A program made the position numbers and the translations under genes. Source: Streptomyces phaeochromogenes (GTDB lineage Bacteria; Actinomycetota; Actinomycetes; Streptomycetales; Streptomycetaceae). Taken from it: 54,364 nucleotides of DNA. How positions within the stretch are numbered: the stretch's first letter is position 1; the number at the start of each line of letters is the position of its first letter. Below, piece after piece: positions 9,051 through 16,578 of this stretch. Under the pieces are notes generated by a model. That model did no database searches. It was not told the origin of the DNA and saw nothing but the letters and a program-made list of their open reading frames with translations. The stretch spans positions 1-54,364 of the forward strand of contig NZ_LIQZ01000016.1 in NCBI RefSeq assembly GCF_001418655.1, written 5' to 3'.

Positions 9051-9086
9051 ATCCGGTAGATCCGGTAGATCCGGTAGATGCGGCAG
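9042..9086 (+). repeat. 9-bp tandem repeat (ATCCGGTAG x4 plus a degenerate fifth) spanning the GntR stop
   Basis: Four perfect copies at 9042-9077 and an ATGCGGCAG copy at 9078-9086. The first copy encodes the last two residues and the stop of the GntR gene. Because the unit is nine bases, the TAG recurs in frame in each perfect copy. Confidence 0.9.
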
Positions 9087-9114
9087 ACGTGCCGCGTCGC
9101 GCCGCCTGACTCCG

Positions 9115-9438
9115 TCACTCCATGAGGAACACCTGTTCTGCCGTCGCCCACCACTCCCCGGGGGCCGCTTCCGCCACCGGTATCTGGCAGGGGCCGGTGA
9201 GTCTCCACCACTGCTGCGTGGCTTCGTCCTCGGCCATCAGGGCCAGGTCCGCCTCGAAGTCGTCGCCGTGATATTCGAAGTAGCCGAACAGCCGGTCGCC
9301 CAGCAGATGGATCGAGTAGTTGGAGATATGACTGCGCCGGATCCGGTCGAGCACCGCCGGGGGCACGTTGCGGTGCAACTCCCGGTATTCGTCGAGCCTT
9401 TCGGGCTGTACGGCGATGACCTGTGCCACGCGTTTCAT
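9115..9438 (-). CDS. L-rhamnose mutarotase-like protein (RhaM family)
   Basis: 107 residues, the usual RhaM length. These small dimeric ferredoxin-like proteins interconvert the alpha and beta anomers of L-rhamnose or related sugars in the cytoplasm. Characteristic features are an N-terminal strand (RVAQVIAVQPERLDEYRELH), the ISNYSIHLLGDRLFGYFEY core and a Trp-rich end (QQWWRL, GEWW). The start at 9438 forms an ATGA overlap with the stop of the ABC ATPase. It is the last gene of the sugar operon. The presence of a mutarotase implies that the imported substrate is a free reducing sugar. The exact sugar is not proven; L-rhamnose, L-fucose or another 6-deoxy sugar are all possible. Confidence 0.85.
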   Translation of the reverse strand: MKRVAQVIAVQPERLDEYRELHRNVPPAVLDRIRRSHISNYSIHLLGDRLFGYFEYHGDDFEADLALMAEDEATQQWWRLTGPCQIPVAEAAPGEWWATAEQVFLME

Positions 9439-10988
9439 CCGCTCACCGCCTTCGCGTCGGCCGAATCGGCGCTGGAGTCCGCGCGGTCGTGGATCAGGCG
9501 GATGACCCGGCCGCTCATGCGGTCGTAGTCCCGGTCGTTGTCGACCTCGCCGCGGACGTGGTGGTCCGTCATGACGACGATCCGGTCCGCGAGGGTGACC
9601 ATCTCGGCGAGGTCGCTGCTGATCAGCAGGATGGGCAGGCCGTCGCGGGCCAGGTCCCAGATCAGTTCGTGGAAGGCGTGCTTGGTGCGGACGTCGACGC
9701 CCACCGTCGGTTCGTCGATGACGAGCAGCCGGGTGTCGGCGGCGAGCCACTTGGCGAGGCTGACCTTCTGCTGGTTGCCGCCGGACAGCTCACCGGCGTT
9801 CTGCCCGAGCCCCGCGACGCGGATGCCGAGCCGCTCCACGTGGTCCTGTGCCACGTCACGCTCCTCGCGTGCCGAGACGAACCCGAGGGCCCTGGCGAGC
9901 CTCTTCCACACCGTCACCGTGATGTTGCGGACGATGGGCTGTTCCAGGAAGACGCCCTCCTCCTTGCGGTTCTCGGTGACGTAGCCGATGCCGAACTTGT
10001 GCAGGGCCTGGCGCGGCGAGCTGATCCGGGCCGGCCTGCCGTGCACCCTGACCTCGCCGCCGGTGATGCGGTCCAGGCCGAGCACCGCCTTGACCAGTTC
10101 GCTCCGCCCGGCGCCGACCAGTCCGTACAGGCCGACGATCTCGCCGGGCCGGACCTCCAGGCTGATGTCTCGGTGTCCGCCGGCCGTGGAGACCTTGTCC
10201 AGTACGAGAGTCGGGGTGGCGGTGCGGTCGACCGTGCGGGGGCGCATCTCGGTCGCCGCGTGGGCGCGGCCCACCATGAGGCCGACGATGTCGTCGTGGG
10301 TGTGGTCGGCCAGCGGCGCGGCCTCCAGCACCGACTTCCCGTCGCGCAGCACGGTGACGGTGTCGCAGACCGCGAAGACCTCCTCCAGCTTGTGGCTGAC
10401 GAAGACGACACAGGCGCCACGGGCGGCCAGCCGCCGGATCACCTCGAACAGCCGCTCCGTCTCCTGCGGGGAGAGGGAAGCGGTGGGTTCGTCCAGCAGG
10501 AGGACCCGGCTCTCGGTGTAGAGGGCCTTGGCCGTCTCCACCAACTGCTGCTGTGCGACGGACAGTTCACGTACGGGCTGGTGCGGGTCGAGGTCGACGC
10601 CGAGCTCCGCGAGACACGCCAGGGCAGGTGCGGTCATGGCCTCGCGGTCGACCAGCCCGCGGTGCGAGGGCGGCTTCTGCAGGGTGATGTTCTCCGCCAC
10701 CGAGAAGCCCGGGATCAGGTTGCGTTCCTGGTGGACGACACCGATGCCGGTACGGGTCGCCTCCAACGGCGAGCGTAGATGGACCGGTTCGCCGCACCAC
10801 GTGAGCCCGCCGCCGTCGGGGGAGTGCACCCCGGTGAGGACCTTGATCAGGGTGGACTTGCCCGCGCCGTTCTCACCGAGGAGCGCGTGCACGGTGCCGG
10901 AGGTCAGCCGCAGCCCGACGCCGTCCAGCGCCCGCACACCCGGGAAGACCTTGACCAGGTCGTGGCATTCGAGAAGGACCGTACTCAC
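9435..10988 (-). CDS. Sugar ABC transporter, double ATPase subunit (RbsA/MglA class)
   Basis: 517 residues with two ABC domains in tandem. Domain 1: Walker A GENGAGKST (38-46), signature LSVAQQQ (142-148), Walker B LLLDEPT. Domain 2: degenerate Walker A GLVGAGRSE (289-297), signature LSGGNQQK (401-408), Walker B LLVIDEPT. The non-canonical second Walker A is normal for RbsA/AraG/MglA-type CUT2 importers. The GTG at 10988 overlaps the stop of the permease gene upstream as GTGA, and the stop overlaps the mutarotase start as ATGA, so translation is coupled on both sides. It would power the two permeases encoded just upstream. Confidence 0.95.
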   Translation of the reverse strand: MSTVLLECHDLVKVFPGVRALDGVGLRLTSGTVHALLGENGAGKSTLIKVLTGVHSPDGGGLTWCGEPVHLRSPLEATRTGIGVVHQERNLIPGFSVAENITLQKPPSHRGLVDREAMTAPALACLAELGVDLDPHQPVRELSVAQQQLVETAKALYTESRVLLLDEPTASLSPQETERLFEVIRRLAARGACVVFVSHKLEEVFAVCDTVTVLRDGKSVLEAAPLADHTHDDIVGLMVGRAHAATEMRPRTVDRTATPTLVLDKVSTAGGHRDISLEVRPGEIVGLYGLVGAGRSELVKAVLGLDRITGGEVRVHGRPARISSPRQALHKFGIGYVTENRKEEGVFLEQPIVRNITVTVWKRLARALGFVSAREERDVAQDHVERLGIRVAGLGQNAGELSGGNQQKVSLAKWLAADTRLLVIDEPTVGVDVRTKHAFHELIWDLARDGLPILLISSDLAEMVTLADRIVVMTDHHVRGEVDNDRDYDRMSGRVIRLIHDRADSSADSADAKAVSG

Positions 10989-12058
10989 CGGGCGCCTCCC
11001 GGCTGCGGCAGGACGGCGGGCGGCTGCTTGCCGCCCTCCGCCGGTGGGGCCGCCGTGCCACCCGTCTTCCCCAGCCGGGTCTGGTGCAGGCGGCCACCGG
11101 CGACCGTACCCAGCACGACCAGGCCGATGAGGAGGTTCACCCAGCTCGGGTCCAGCGAGAACTGCGCTCGCGCGGCATCGATCAGCCGCGTCACGAAGGC
11201 CGCGAGGACCGTTCCGAACACGGCTATCGAACCGCCGGTCAGCGCCACGCCCCCGATGATCGGTGCGGCGAAGCTCGGCAGCAGCCAGTCGCCGCCGACA
11301 CTCCGGTTGACGCCGGGCAGCGAGGCGGTGGCCGTCACGGCGGCCACGCCGATCAGCAGCCCGGACAGGGTGTGCGCGGCCACGATCTGCCGGTCGGTGG
11401 AGATGCCGGACAGCCTTGCTGCCAGGGGGTTGCCGCCTGCGGCGAGGAGCCGCCGGCCCGCGACCGTGCGGTACATGAAGGCGGCCAGCAGGGCCGCCGC
11501 GGCGAGCGCGGTGACGAAGACGAGGGGGATGTTCAGCGGCGCCGCCGTGCCGAGGTCGCGCAGCGTGGGGGAGTAGCCGTCGACGGTACGGGTGCCGGTG
11601 AGCCGGTACTGCGCACCCAGCAGGATCGTCATGGTGGCGAGGGTGACGATGAACCCGTTGATCTGGGTGGCCACGATGACGAGGCCGGTCACCAGGCCGA
11701 TGGCTGTCGCGGTCAGCAGGCCCACGATCACGGCGAGTCCTGCGGGCACACCGTGGTCGGCCATGAGGACGCCCATGAGACACGCGGTGAAGCCGCCCAA
11801 GGCGCCTACGGCGAGGTTGAGTTGACCCACGCACAGCGCCACCATCTGGGCCAGCCCGATCAGGATGGGAGTGGCCAGGTACTGGAGGAAGACCCGTACC
11901 GAGGGGCCCTCGAAGAACGAGCCCGAAGAGGCCACGCCCAGCGCCAGGTATCCCGCCACGACCACGCACAGCAGCATCGCCGCCGTGGAACGGGAGAACC
12001 GGCGCAGCGCCGCGCCGTCCCAACTCGCTGGAATGCGCTTCACGTTGAAGCGGTTCAT
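10985..12058 (-). CDS. Sugar ABC transporter permease (CUT2, RbsC-like), second
   Basis: 357 residues with about eight to ten hydrophobic segments from residue 26 on. It has the CUT2 signature region (GQLNLAVGALGGF, followed by an INGFIVTLATMTILLG segment) and the GGNPLAARLSGI coupling-helix region that contacts the ATPase. The C-terminal 30 residues are Pro/Gly-rich and probably cytoplasmic. ATG at 12058 overlaps the upstream permease stop as ATGA. Together with the neighbouring permease it should form a heterodimeric membrane channel, as in rhamnose and autoinducer-2 importers that carry two different permeases. Confidence 0.93.
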   Translation of the reverse strand: MNRFNVKRIPASWDGAALRRFSRSTAAMLLCVVVAGYLALGVASSGSFFEGPSVRVFLQYLATPILIGLAQMVALCVGQLNLAVGALGGFTACLMGVLMADHGVPAGLAVIVGLLTATAIGLVTGLVIVATQINGFIVTLATMTILLGAQYRLTGTRTVDGYSPTLRDLGTAAPLNIPLVFVTALAAAALLAAFMYRTVAGRRLLAAGGNPLAARLSGISTDRQIVAAHTLSGLLIGVAAVTATASLPGVNRSVGGDWLLPSFAAPIIGGVALTGGSIAVFGTVLAAFVTRLIDAARAQFSLDPSWVNLLIGLVVLGTVAGGRLHQTRLGKTGGTAAPPAEGGKQPPAVLPQPGGAR

Positions 12059-13119
12059 GTCTCGCGCACCACCTTGCGATAGGACACCACGGTGCGTATC
12101 CGGTCGGCCGACAGGGCCAGCAGGAGGACACAGCCGAGGTAGATGTTCAGGCTTTCCAGGCCGACGCCGAGCAGGTCGAGGCCCTTGCGGATCACGCCGA
12201 CCAGGGCGGTGCCGAGCAGCGTGCCCAGCACGGACACCACCCCGCCGGTGAGCAGGGTGCCCCCGAGCACCGCACCCAGAAAGGAGGGCAGCATGAAGTC
12301 GTTGCCGATGGAGGCGCGGAACGTTCCCGTGCCGGCGGCGGCCATGAATCCGGCGAGCGCCGCGAGCAGTCCGGAGAGCGTGTGCGCGAGCAGGACACGG
12401 CGCCCGGTGGGAATGCCGGACAGCTCCGCCGCCGCCGGGTTGGCACCGGTGAGCAGTAGTTCCCTGCCGATGCGGGTGCACCCGTACAGAAAACCGAGGC
12501 CGACCATGGCGAGCACGGTGAACTGCGCGATCTGCGGTACGGCGGGCGAGCCGCAGACGGGCCCCGCGCAGATGTCGGCGAGCGAGTAGGACCGCAGTTC
12601 GTCGATTCCGGACGGGCGGGTGGTGAAGGCCGCGTCCTCCGTGAGTGCCGAGTACAGCAGGGACACCAGTCCCAGCAGGGCGAAGTCCATCGCCAGCGTG
12701 ACCACGAAGGAACTCACGCCGGTACGGGCGATGAGCCAGCCGGTGACAGCCCCGATGGCGGCACCGGCGGCCAGGCACAGCAGCAGCCCGGCGGGCATCG
12801 GCAGACCGAGCCGGTCGTACCCGAGGCCCGCGAACATGGCCCCGAAGGCCGCCATCCGCCCGACCGCGAGGTTCATGTGTCCGACGGACAGGGCCACCAT
12901 CTGTGCGAGCGCCACCACGGTCAGCGTGGCGACGTCCCGCAGGAGCGGAAAGAGCACCAGGCGCTGGTCGAGGAACGCCGGCCGCAGCACACCGAACAGG
13001 ACGCTCAGCGCGACGACCAGCACCAGCAGACCGAGCCGCTGATTGACCCAGAACGGCATGCGGTGACCTGCCGCCTTCTCCTCCGGGACGGTGTCCGGCG
13101 GGCTGATGGAGGTCGTCAT
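12055..13119 (-). CDS. Sugar ABC transporter permease (CUT2, RbsC-like), first
   Basis: 354 residues, polytopic, with the same CUT2 markers as its neighbour: GHMNLAVGRMAAFG, a SSFVVTLAMDFALLG segment and GANPAAAELSGI. One loop (about 180-205) has two Cys (DICAGPVCGSP), which the second permease lacks; this is an external loop where a disulfide could form. ATG at 13119 overlaps the stop of the enolase-superfamily gene as ATGA. It pairs with the second permease to form the translocation pathway. Confidence 0.93.
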   Translation of the reverse strand: MTTSISPPDTVPEEKAAGHRMPFWVNQRLGLLVLVVALSVLFGVLRPAFLDQRLVLFPLLRDVATLTVVALAQMVALSVGHMNLAVGRMAAFGAMFAGLGYDRLGLPMPAGLLLCLAAGAAIGAVTGWLIARTGVSSFVVTLAMDFALLGLVSLLYSALTEDAAFTTRPSGIDELRSYSLADICAGPVCGSPAVPQIAQFTVLAMVGLGFLYGCTRIGRELLLTGANPAAAELSGIPTGRRVLLAHTLSGLLAALAGFMAAAGTGTFRASIGNDFMLPSFLGAVLGGTLLTGGVVSVLGTLLGTALVGVIRKGLDLLGVGLESLNIYLGCVLLLALSADRIRTVVSYRKVVRET

Positions 13120-14204
13120 GCCACCCTCCGGTCGTCGAGCGCGTCCAGGTCCCAGTCGATGCCGATGCCCGGCACGTCCGGGGCCACGGCCATGCCGTCG
13201 CGGATGGTCAGCTCGGTCCGGGTCACGGCGCGCAACTGCGGTATGTACTCGACGTATTGGCCGTTGGGCACCGCGGCGGCGAGGCTGACGTGCAGTTCCA
13301 TCAGGAAGTGCGGGCAGACCATGACGTTGTGGCTCTCCGCCAGGTGCGCGACCTTGAGCCACGGTGTGATGCCACCGATCCGGGCGGCGTCGACCTGTAC
13401 GACGGAGGCGGCGCCGGCCTCCAGATAGCTGCGGAACTGCATGAGCGAGTACATGGACTCCCCGACGGCGACCGGAATCCGGGTCGCGCCCGCGAGACGG
13501 GCGTGACCGCTGATGTCGTCCGCGGGCAGCGGCTCCTCCAGCCAGTACGGGTCGTACGGCTCCAGCGCCGCCGCGAGCCGGAGGACTGAGGACGCCGTCT
13601 GGGACTGGTTGGCGTCGGTCATGATGTGCAGCGAGGGGCCGACGGCCTCGCGTACCGCACGCAGCCGTTCCGCGTCCTCGGCGGGATGCGGCCGGCCCAC
13701 CTTGATCTTGACGCCCGCCCACCCCGCCTCCTGGGCCCGCAGGGCGCCCTTCACCAACTCCTCGGCGCTCAGATGGAGCCAGCCGCCCTCGGTGTCGTAG
13801 ACCGGCACTTGCCGGCGGTGTCCGCCGGCCAGCCGCCAGAGCGGTTCGCCCGCCCGCTTGCACCGCACGTCCCACAGGGCGGTGTCCACGGCGGCGAGGG
13901 CGAGTGAGGTGATGGCTCCCGTGGTGGTCGCCCGGGTCAGGGCGAACAGCCGCTGCCACAGCGCCTCGACGTTGCGGGCGTCCTGTCCGACGAGGGCGGG
14001 CAGGAGATGGTCGCGCAGCAGGGCCAGTACGGACGTGCCGCCGGTGCCGATCGTGTAGGTGTAGCCGGTTCCCGCGACGCCGTCCGACGTCTCCAGGTCG
14101 ACCAGGACCGTCTCCTGTTTGACGAAGGACTGCACCGCGTCGGTACGGTCCTGCTCGACGGCTATGTCGGCCAGCCGGGCGGTCGCGGTCGTGATGATGC
14201 TCAT
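13116..14204 (-). CDS. Enolase-superfamily sugar-acid dehydratase (mandelate racemase/muconate lactonising group)
   Basis: 362 residues. A capping domain (1-125) is followed by the TIM barrel. Catalytic elements: KxK with K166 and K168 (KIKVG), metal ligands D197 (TDAN), E223 (WLEEP) and E249 (VGES), and D272 with H299 (CPHF) as the His/Asp dyad. That combination marks the mandelate-racemase subgroup, whose members dehydrate aldonic or aldaric acids such as rhamnonate, fuconate or galactarate. Placement between the transporter and binding-protein genes suggests it acts on the oxidised form of the imported sugar. No sugar dehydrogenase, lactonase or aldolase lies in the operon, so other steps must be encoded elsewhere. 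Confidence 0.9.
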   Translation of the reverse strand: MSIITTATARLADIAVEQDRTDAVQSFVKQETVLVDLETSDGVAGTGYTYTIGTGGTSVLALLRDHLLPALVGQDARNVEALWQRLFALTRATTTGAITSLALAAVDTALWDVRCKRAGEPLWRLAGGHRRQVPVYDTEGGWLHLSAEELVKGALRAQEAGWAGVKIKVGRPHPAEDAERLRAVREAVGPSLHIMTDANQSQTASSVLRLAAALEPYDPYWLEEPLPADDISGHARLAGATRIPVAVGESMYSLMQFRSYLEAGAASVVQVDAARIGGITPWLKVAHLAESHNVMVCPHFLMELHVSLAAAVPNGQYVEYIPQLRAVTRTELTIRDGMAVAPDVPGIGIDWDLDALDDRRVA

Positions 14205-14271
14205 CCAGCGAATCCGATTTCTGTCGTGGTCCGTCGAGGGCCCGTCGTGGGTCTGCTGTCGTGGGAGCCGG

Positions 14272-15363
14272 TCAGCCGCACGAGAGGATCTTGTCGGCGA
14301 ACTCCGTCTTGAGCTGGGCGGTCTTCTTCTGCCGCGCCTTGTCGTAGTCCGAGACGTTCGCCTTGTCGACGACGAACGAACCGGAGTCGACCTCCACCCC
14401 GGGATCGCGCACGGTGCACTGCTCGGTCTGCAGCAGCGCCAGGGCCCACGTTCCGATCTCGGCCTGACCGACCGGGTTCTGCACCACGGTGGCCGTGACC
14501 GTGCCCTGCTTGATGCCGCTCAGGATCTTGGCGTCGTCGTCGATGGCGATGACCTTCGCCTTCGATCCGGACGTGCTGACGGCGTCCGCGGCGGCGACGG
14601 CCGGGTTGTAGGCGGTGGCGACGATGCCCGTGATCCTGTCGCCCTTGGCCGCCATCAGGTCGGACACCGCCTTCTGCGCCGTCTGCAGGTCCGTGTCGAT
14701 GTCGGTGATGGTCTGCAGCAGCTTCACCTTGCCGCCCGTCTCCTTCACGGCCTGAGCGACGCCCTTGATCCTCAACTGCGTATTGGCGTCGACGTTGTTG
14801 CCGGTCAGGTGGACCAGAGTGCCGCGACCGCCCATGGCCTCGATCGCCGCCTTCGAGGCCTTGTAGGCGGCGAGTTCGACATCCGTGGAGAGGCAGAAGT
14901 CGGCCTCGTCCTTGTCACCGGCGGGGCAGGAACCCAAGGACGCCACGGGGAAGCCCTGCGATCTGAGGTCCGCGAAGGTCGAGTTGATGTCGGTGGGGGA
15001 GACGCCGAACACCCCGAAGGAGTTGTAGCCGCGCGCCGCCAGCGTGGACAGCAGGTTGTTCTGCTTCTGCTGGTCCCACTCCGCCGTCTCGTCGAAGGTG
15101 ACGGCCCCGAGGCCGTAGGTCTTTCGCGCGCCGGTGACCGCCGCCTTCCAGGGCTGGAAGTACGGGTGGGCGCCGCCGGGCACGAGGGCGACCTTGGTCC
15201 GGGAACCGTCCACGAGTTCGGCCCCGCCGCCCGTCCGTGCGTCCGGCGCGGCCCGACCGCCGGACGCGGTGTCCGAGTTCTTGTAGGTACAGGCCGCTGT
15301 CCCCGAGGCCAGCACCACGGCCGCGACAACTCCGGGCAGGACGGATCTGGTTGGGAAGCGCAT
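14272..15363 (-). CDS. Sugar-binding lipoprotein of the ABC transporter (periplasmic-binding-protein type I)
   Basis: 363 residues. The signal sequence ends at GTAAC, with C25 as the likely lipidated Cys, so the protein is anchored outside the membrane. The mature part has the fold markers of ribose/rhamnose-binding proteins: KVALVPGGAHPYFQPWK, GVFGVSPTDIN, the LTGNNVDANTQLRIKG hinge region and ATAYNPAVAAADAV. It probably has two Cys pairs (GSCP/FCLS and EQC/LSCG). ATG at 15363 is preceded by AGGGG. As first gene of the operon it lies next to the candidate promoter and the repeated motif at 15379-15401 and 15557-15580. The 67-bp gap to the enolase gene is the only untranslated gap of note in the operon. 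Confidence 0.93.
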   Translation of the reverse strand: MRFPTRSVLPGVVAAVVLASGTAACTYKNSDTASGGRAAPDARTGGGAELVDGSRTKVALVPGGAHPYFQPWKAAVTGARKTYGLGAVTFDETAEWDQQKQNNLLSTLAARGYNSFGVFGVSPTDINSTFADLRSQGFPVASLGSCPAGDKDEADFCLSTDVELAAYKASKAAIEAMGGRGTLVHLTGNNVDANTQLRIKGVAQAVKETGGKVKLLQTITDIDTDLQTAQKAVSDLMAAKGDRITGIVATAYNPAVAAADAVSTSGSKAKVIAIDDDAKILSGIKQGTVTATVVQNPVGQAEIGTWALALLQTEQCTVRDPGVEVDSGSFVVDKANVSDYDKARQKKTAQLKTEFADKILSCG

Positions 15364-15378
15364 GCCCCACCCCTGAAG

Positions 15379-15580
15379 AATCAGATAGGAAATCGATGCG
15401 GAGATCGTGGGACAGGAAGCCTGACGCGTCAAGACTTGCGGCACGGATCGATGGCGCAAGAGGAGCTTTACGCTGCTAAGTCGTAGTCCTGGCGCGCCGC
15501 GGGGCGACCTCGGAGGGTGTGGCACCTGTACTTCCCGGCAGGTCGAGGTGCCCGCAAAATCGTATAGGAAACTGAAGCGG
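15379..15580. promoter_or_regulatory. Two copies of a conserved motif upstream of the sugar operon (candidate GntR operators)
   Basis: Copies at 15379-15401 and 15557-15580 share AATC, ATAGGAAA, GA and GCGG, 18 of 23 positions, in the same orientation 178 bp apart. The core TCGTATAGGA of the distal copy is nearly palindromic, as FadR/FCD operators tend to be. The rest of the 367-bp gap up to 15731 shows no gene. Confidence 0.4.
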
Positions 15581-15730
15581 CCTTGCCTCAGAGCGGCGCC
15601 CGAGTCATGGCCAAGGAAGTGCCTCGGAGTACCCAAGAACGGTTCAACACTTGATCATGGTTCATCAATGCTCGTCCATGATTCGGCAAGCCGAACGGAG
15701 GGGTGTCGAGTCGGACGTACGTTCCCGTCC

Positions 15731-16516
15731 GTGATCTCTGACCCAGCACCCCACAGAGCCGTCCGCCAGCCGCGGACGGCCTCCGTCACGCCGCTCTCCG
15801 GCGCGACATCCCCCGCCCGGCGCTCCCTCCTCCGCGCCGCGCTCACCGGGACCGCGGTCCTCGGCGCCGGACTGGCCGTCGGCGCCGTACCCGCGGCAGC
15901 CGCACCCCCCACCGCTCCCGCGCGCAAGCGGCCGACCACCGCCGAAGAGGCCCTGCGCGAACTGGCGGCGGGCAACCGCCGCTGGAGCACCTTCCGCGAG
16001 CGGCATCCCGACGAGTCTCCCGCCGTCCGGCAGTCGCTGACGACCGCTCAGCACCCCTTCGCCCTCCTGCTCGGCTGCATCGACTCCCGGGTGCCTCCGG
16101 AGCTGGTCTTCGACCAGGGCCTCGGCGACCTGATGACCGTACGCAGCGCGGGCCAGGTCCTCGACGAGGCCGTGCTCGGCAGCCTCGCGTACGGAGTGCT
16201 CGAACTGGGGATCCCGCTGCTCATGGTGCTCGGCCACCAGTCGTGCGGGGCCGTGAAGGCCACGGTCCAGGCGGACGAGTCGGGCGAGGAACTGCCCGCC
16301 CACATCCAGTACCTGGCCGACCGGATCAGCCCGGCCATCGATCGCACCAAGGAGGGTGACGCGCGCGTCGACGCGACGATCGACGCCAACATACGACTCG
16401 TACGGTCACAGCTCGCGGCGGAGCCCGACCTCGCCGCCAAGGTCGACTCGGGCGCGCTGGCCATCGTCGGCGCCCGCTACGAGCTGACCACCCAGCGGGT
16501 GCACCGCATCGGCTGA
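15731..16516 (+). CDS. Exported beta-carbonic anhydrase with Tat signal
   Basis: Interconverts CO2 and bicarbonate with a Zn centre. Ligands are visible: C116 and D118 in GCIDSR, H169 and C172 in GHQSCG, with R120 completing the Asp-Arg dyad. The N terminus is a Tat-type signal: a twin Arg near residues 30-31 (SPARRSLLRAAL), a hydrophobic core and AVPAAAA before the cleavage site. Export is therefore expected, unlike the many cytosolic beta-class enzymes. The start is uncertain: GTG 15731 gives a signal of normal length but lacks a close Shine-Dalgarno; ATG 15668 is in frame. It converges on the M23 peptidase gene across a strong terminator. Confidence 0.88.
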   Translation: MISDPAPHRAVRQPRTASVTPLSGATSPARRSLLRAALTGTAVLGAGLAVGAVPAAAAPPTAPARKRPTTAEEALRELAAGNRRWSTFRERHPDESPAVRQSLTTAQHPFALLLGCIDSRVPPELVFDQGLGDLMTVRSAGQVLDEAVLGSLAYGVLELGIPLLMVLGHQSCGAVKATVQADESGEELPAHIQYLADRISPAIDRTKEGDARVDATIDANIRLVRSQLAAEPDLAAKVDSGALAIVGARYELTTQRVHRIG

Positions 16517-16531
16517 ACCTCGTACACCCGT

Positions 16532-16567
16532 GAGGCGACCGCGGCGGACAGCCGCCGCGGTCGCCTC
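16532..16567. terminator. Bidirectional hairpin terminator
   Basis: A perfect 16-bp stem (16532-16547 with 16552-16567) and a 4-nt loop lie between the convergent carbonic anhydrase and M23 peptidase genes. No T-run follows, as is common in Streptomyces. Confidence 0.8.
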
Positions 16568-16578
16568 CTCGGTGAAGG

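Noticed and set aside
9042..9086. CRISPR-like array
   Set aside because: Units of nine bases abut without spacers; it is a simple tandem repeat.
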